Positions 13,374 through 13,937 of a DNA stretch of 13,937 bases are shown piece by piece. The position numbers and the translations under genes are program-made. The notes beneath the pieces were generated by a model. It made no database searches. It was not told the origin of the DNA and saw nothing but the letters and a program-made list of their open reading frames with translations. Every line of letters begins with the position of its first letter. Position 1 is the first letter of the stretch. The DNA comes from JANNXY01 sp031409775. Lineage in GTDB: Bacteria > Patescibacteriota > Minisyncoccia > Phycocordibacterales > CAIZIN01. The stretch spans positions 1 to 13,937 of the forward strand of contig JANNXY010000003.1 of NCBI GenBank assembly GCA_031409775.1, read 5' to 3'.

Positions 13374-13535
13374 CTTGACATACAAGTCACAAACAAACAA
13401 AAGAATAATCACACCCGCAATTCCTGCGCATTCTTTTGTGACTGCTGGACTTGTAAACCACCCCATTGGGCGCTGGTATCGAATATTTAAGACTCATTAA
13501 ATGTTTTCACACCGCGCTCAGTAGAGCGCGGTTTT
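13374..13535 (+). ncRNA. Candidate structured small RNA with intrinsic terminator
   Basis: No plausible coding frame fills 13312-13591. A promoter leads into TACAAGTC (13381-13388), which pairs with GACTTGTA (13448-13455). Inside, ACAAAAGAAT (13397-13406) pairs with ATTCTTTTGT (13430-13439), and an apical CGCA-ATTCC-TGCG hairpin (13416-13428) closes the rod. The two main stems are separated by a symmetric 8x8 internal loop. An alternative pairing also exists: GTCACAAA (13386-13393) with TTTGTGAC (13435-13442), exclusive with the others. A 55-nt spacer containing a CCC-ATT-GGG hairpin follows, and then a strong terminator. Length (about 160 nt) and rod-like shape recall 6S RNA, but I cannot assign it to any known family. 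Structure is seen; expression and function are inference. Confidence 0.5.
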
Positions 13536-13538
13536 AGT
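13512..13538 (+). terminator. Strong intrinsic terminator
   Basis: CCGCGCTC (13512-13519), loop AGTA, GAGCGCGG (13524-13531), then TTTT. It has no coding gene upstream on the plus strand within 900 nt, so it most likely ends a non-coding transcript. Confidence 0.8.
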
Positions 13539-13564
13539 TCTTTATAGTTCTTTATAGTTCTTTC
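13535..13564. repeat. Three tandem 10-bp repeats
   Basis: TAGTTCTTTA occurs at 13535-13544 and 13545-13554, and TAGTTCTTTC at 13555-13564. The 10-bp period is about one helical turn. The array starts within the T-run of the terminator and ends before the promoter of the small gene at 13592. Confidence 0.75.
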
Positions 13565-13580
13565 AACAAACAACGCACAT

Positions 13581-13586
13581 TACAAT
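13581..13586 (+). promoter_or_regulatory. -10 box of the small membrane protein gene (near-leaderless)
   Basis: TACAAT followed by five bases and the ATG at 13592. It is one base shorter than the six-base spacing seen elsewhere, and there is no TG. Confidence 0.4.
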
Positions 13587-13591
13587 CAAAT

Positions 13592-13816
13592 ATGGAAACA
13601 GAAACTCGCAAAGCTCCTGAATCAATTAAAGATAACTTCAAATCATTTGTAGATTTACTTTTGGTACTAAAATGGGTTCGTGAAAAAATAGTCACCCATG
13701 AAAGCCTGGTATGGATCAAGAAAATGTTTGGTTTACTAATACTAATTATCGCTATCCAAGCAATCATGCCATGGGTTATCGGATTTAGTTTAAATGGCTT
13801 AGGCCCCTTCCATTAA
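13592..13816 (+). CDS. Small membrane protein of unknown function
   Basis: The 74-residue protein has a charged N-terminal half (METETRKAPESIKDNFKSF and VREKIVTHESLVWIKK) and one membrane helix at about 46-68 (GLLILIIAIQAIMPWVIGF). A moderately hydrophobic stretch FVDLLLVLKWV (19-29) may be an amphipathic helix. I recognise no family. No Shine-Dalgarno is present; a TACAAT lies five bases upstream of the ATG. The final TAA shares bases with the stop of the opposing transposase (TTAA, 13813-13816). An IS terminus should lie near or inside this gene, so its C-terminus may have been cut by insertion. Coding is plausible but not proven. Confidence 0.55.
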   Translation: METETRKAPESIKDNFKSFVDLLLVLKWVREKIVTHESLVWIKKMFGLLILIIAIQAIMPWVIGFSLNGLGPFH

Positions 13817-13937
13817 TTACTAGCAACACCAACCCTCTGCGGTCTAATCGTATAGTTCCATTCGGGATGGAACTCATCTCTTTGAATATTTAGCCGACTC
13901 ATTTCTTCATCTGATACCTTGGTACCTGTTGGGTAGA
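13813..13937 (-). CDS. ISAzo13-like transposase, C-terminal fragment (runs off window)
   Basis: The minus-strand frame is open from the right edge to a TAA at 13813-13815 and encodes the last 40 residues of a longer protein. The segment YPTGTKVSDEEMSRLNIQ followed by DEFHPEWNYTIRPQ matches my memory of the conserved C-terminus of ISAzo13-family (Rhodopirellula-type) DDE transposases, which end in a WNYTI-P motif. The catalytic residues lie outside the window, so activity cannot be judged. The transposase is transcribed toward the small membrane protein gene. The IS end must lie at or left of 13813, but I could not see a terminal inverted repeat because the other end is missing. The family call is from memory of the motif. 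Confidence 0.7.
   Translation of the reverse strand, partial: YPTGTKVSDEEMSRLNIQRDEFHPEWNYTIRPQRVGVASN

Noticed and set aside
13374..13535. Naming the candidate RNA as 6S RNA
   Set aside because: It lacks a single closing stem that joins both ends around a large central bubble; the terminator hairpin is separate. Only the overall length and rod shape are similar.
13813..13816. TTAA as a transposon target site
   Set aside because: The TTAA here is simply the overlap of two stop codons. ISAzo13-type elements are not known to me to target TTAA, and no second boundary is visible.
1..13937. CRISPR array, tRNA or rRNA genes
   Set aside because: No regularly spaced direct repeats with variable spacers, no tRNA cloverleaf and no rRNA-like segments were seen by reading. 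A tRNAscan or Infernal run would settle this.
1..13937. Alternative genetic code with TGA as Gly, as in some CPR lineages
   Set aside because: The methyltransferase ends at TGA inside its terminator hairpin, and long genes contain no in-frame TGA, so the standard bacterial code fits.

Overview
The window looks like part of a genome from the Candidate Phyla Radiation (Patescibacteria, probably Parcubacteria-like). The signs are a compact mid-GC layout, small secreted and single-pass proteins of unknown function, a short NusA with an acidic tail, a TrmB-type regulator, a family II pyrophosphatase and almost no Shine-Dalgarno sequences. TGA acts as an ordinary stop. The lineage call is inference; no rRNA or marker tree is available here.

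Layout. 1-2976 (minus): two tandem genes for secreted seven-repeat delta-60 beta-propellers. The downstream one runs off the left edge and carries an FN3-like domain and the start of a peptidoglycan-binding-like domain. 3123-4127 (plus): a divergent secreted protein of unknown function. 4181-5548: nusA as a single-gene unit with its own promoter, a terminator-like hairpin in its leader and a strong terminator. 5560-5655: a cluster of palindromes. 5692-6659: a truncated TrmB-family regulator, then a RelE-type toxin-antitoxin pair. 6709-9481 (minus): an ABC exporter half-transporter, then an HTH-phosphoribosyltransferase fusion with an inverted repeat over its -35 box. 9549-11258: a palindromic repeat, a four-helix membrane protein, an APH-family kinase and a 57-residue antisense gene overlapping the kinase 3' end. 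11311-12593: a second, inverted copy of the 49-bp repeat, ppaC, and a small Thr-rich membrane protein. 12592-13311 (minus): a SAM methyltransferase. 13340-13937: a probable structured small RNA, a 10-bp tandem repeat, a small membrane protein and the 3' end of an ISAzo13-like transposase.

The most striking signal is regulatory. Six genes on both strands begin with an extended -10 (TGnTAnnnT), then exactly six bases, then the ATG. Three more genes have the same arrangement without the TG or with five bases. This predicts leaderless mRNAs as the normal mode of expression here. It fixes several starts and exposes one short gene at 11085-11258.

Other items worth checking are the candidate small RNA, the compensatory base changes between the two repeat copies, the possible nusA attenuator, the self-operator of the HTH-PRTase gene, and the TrmB gene that appears fused to the tail of another gene.
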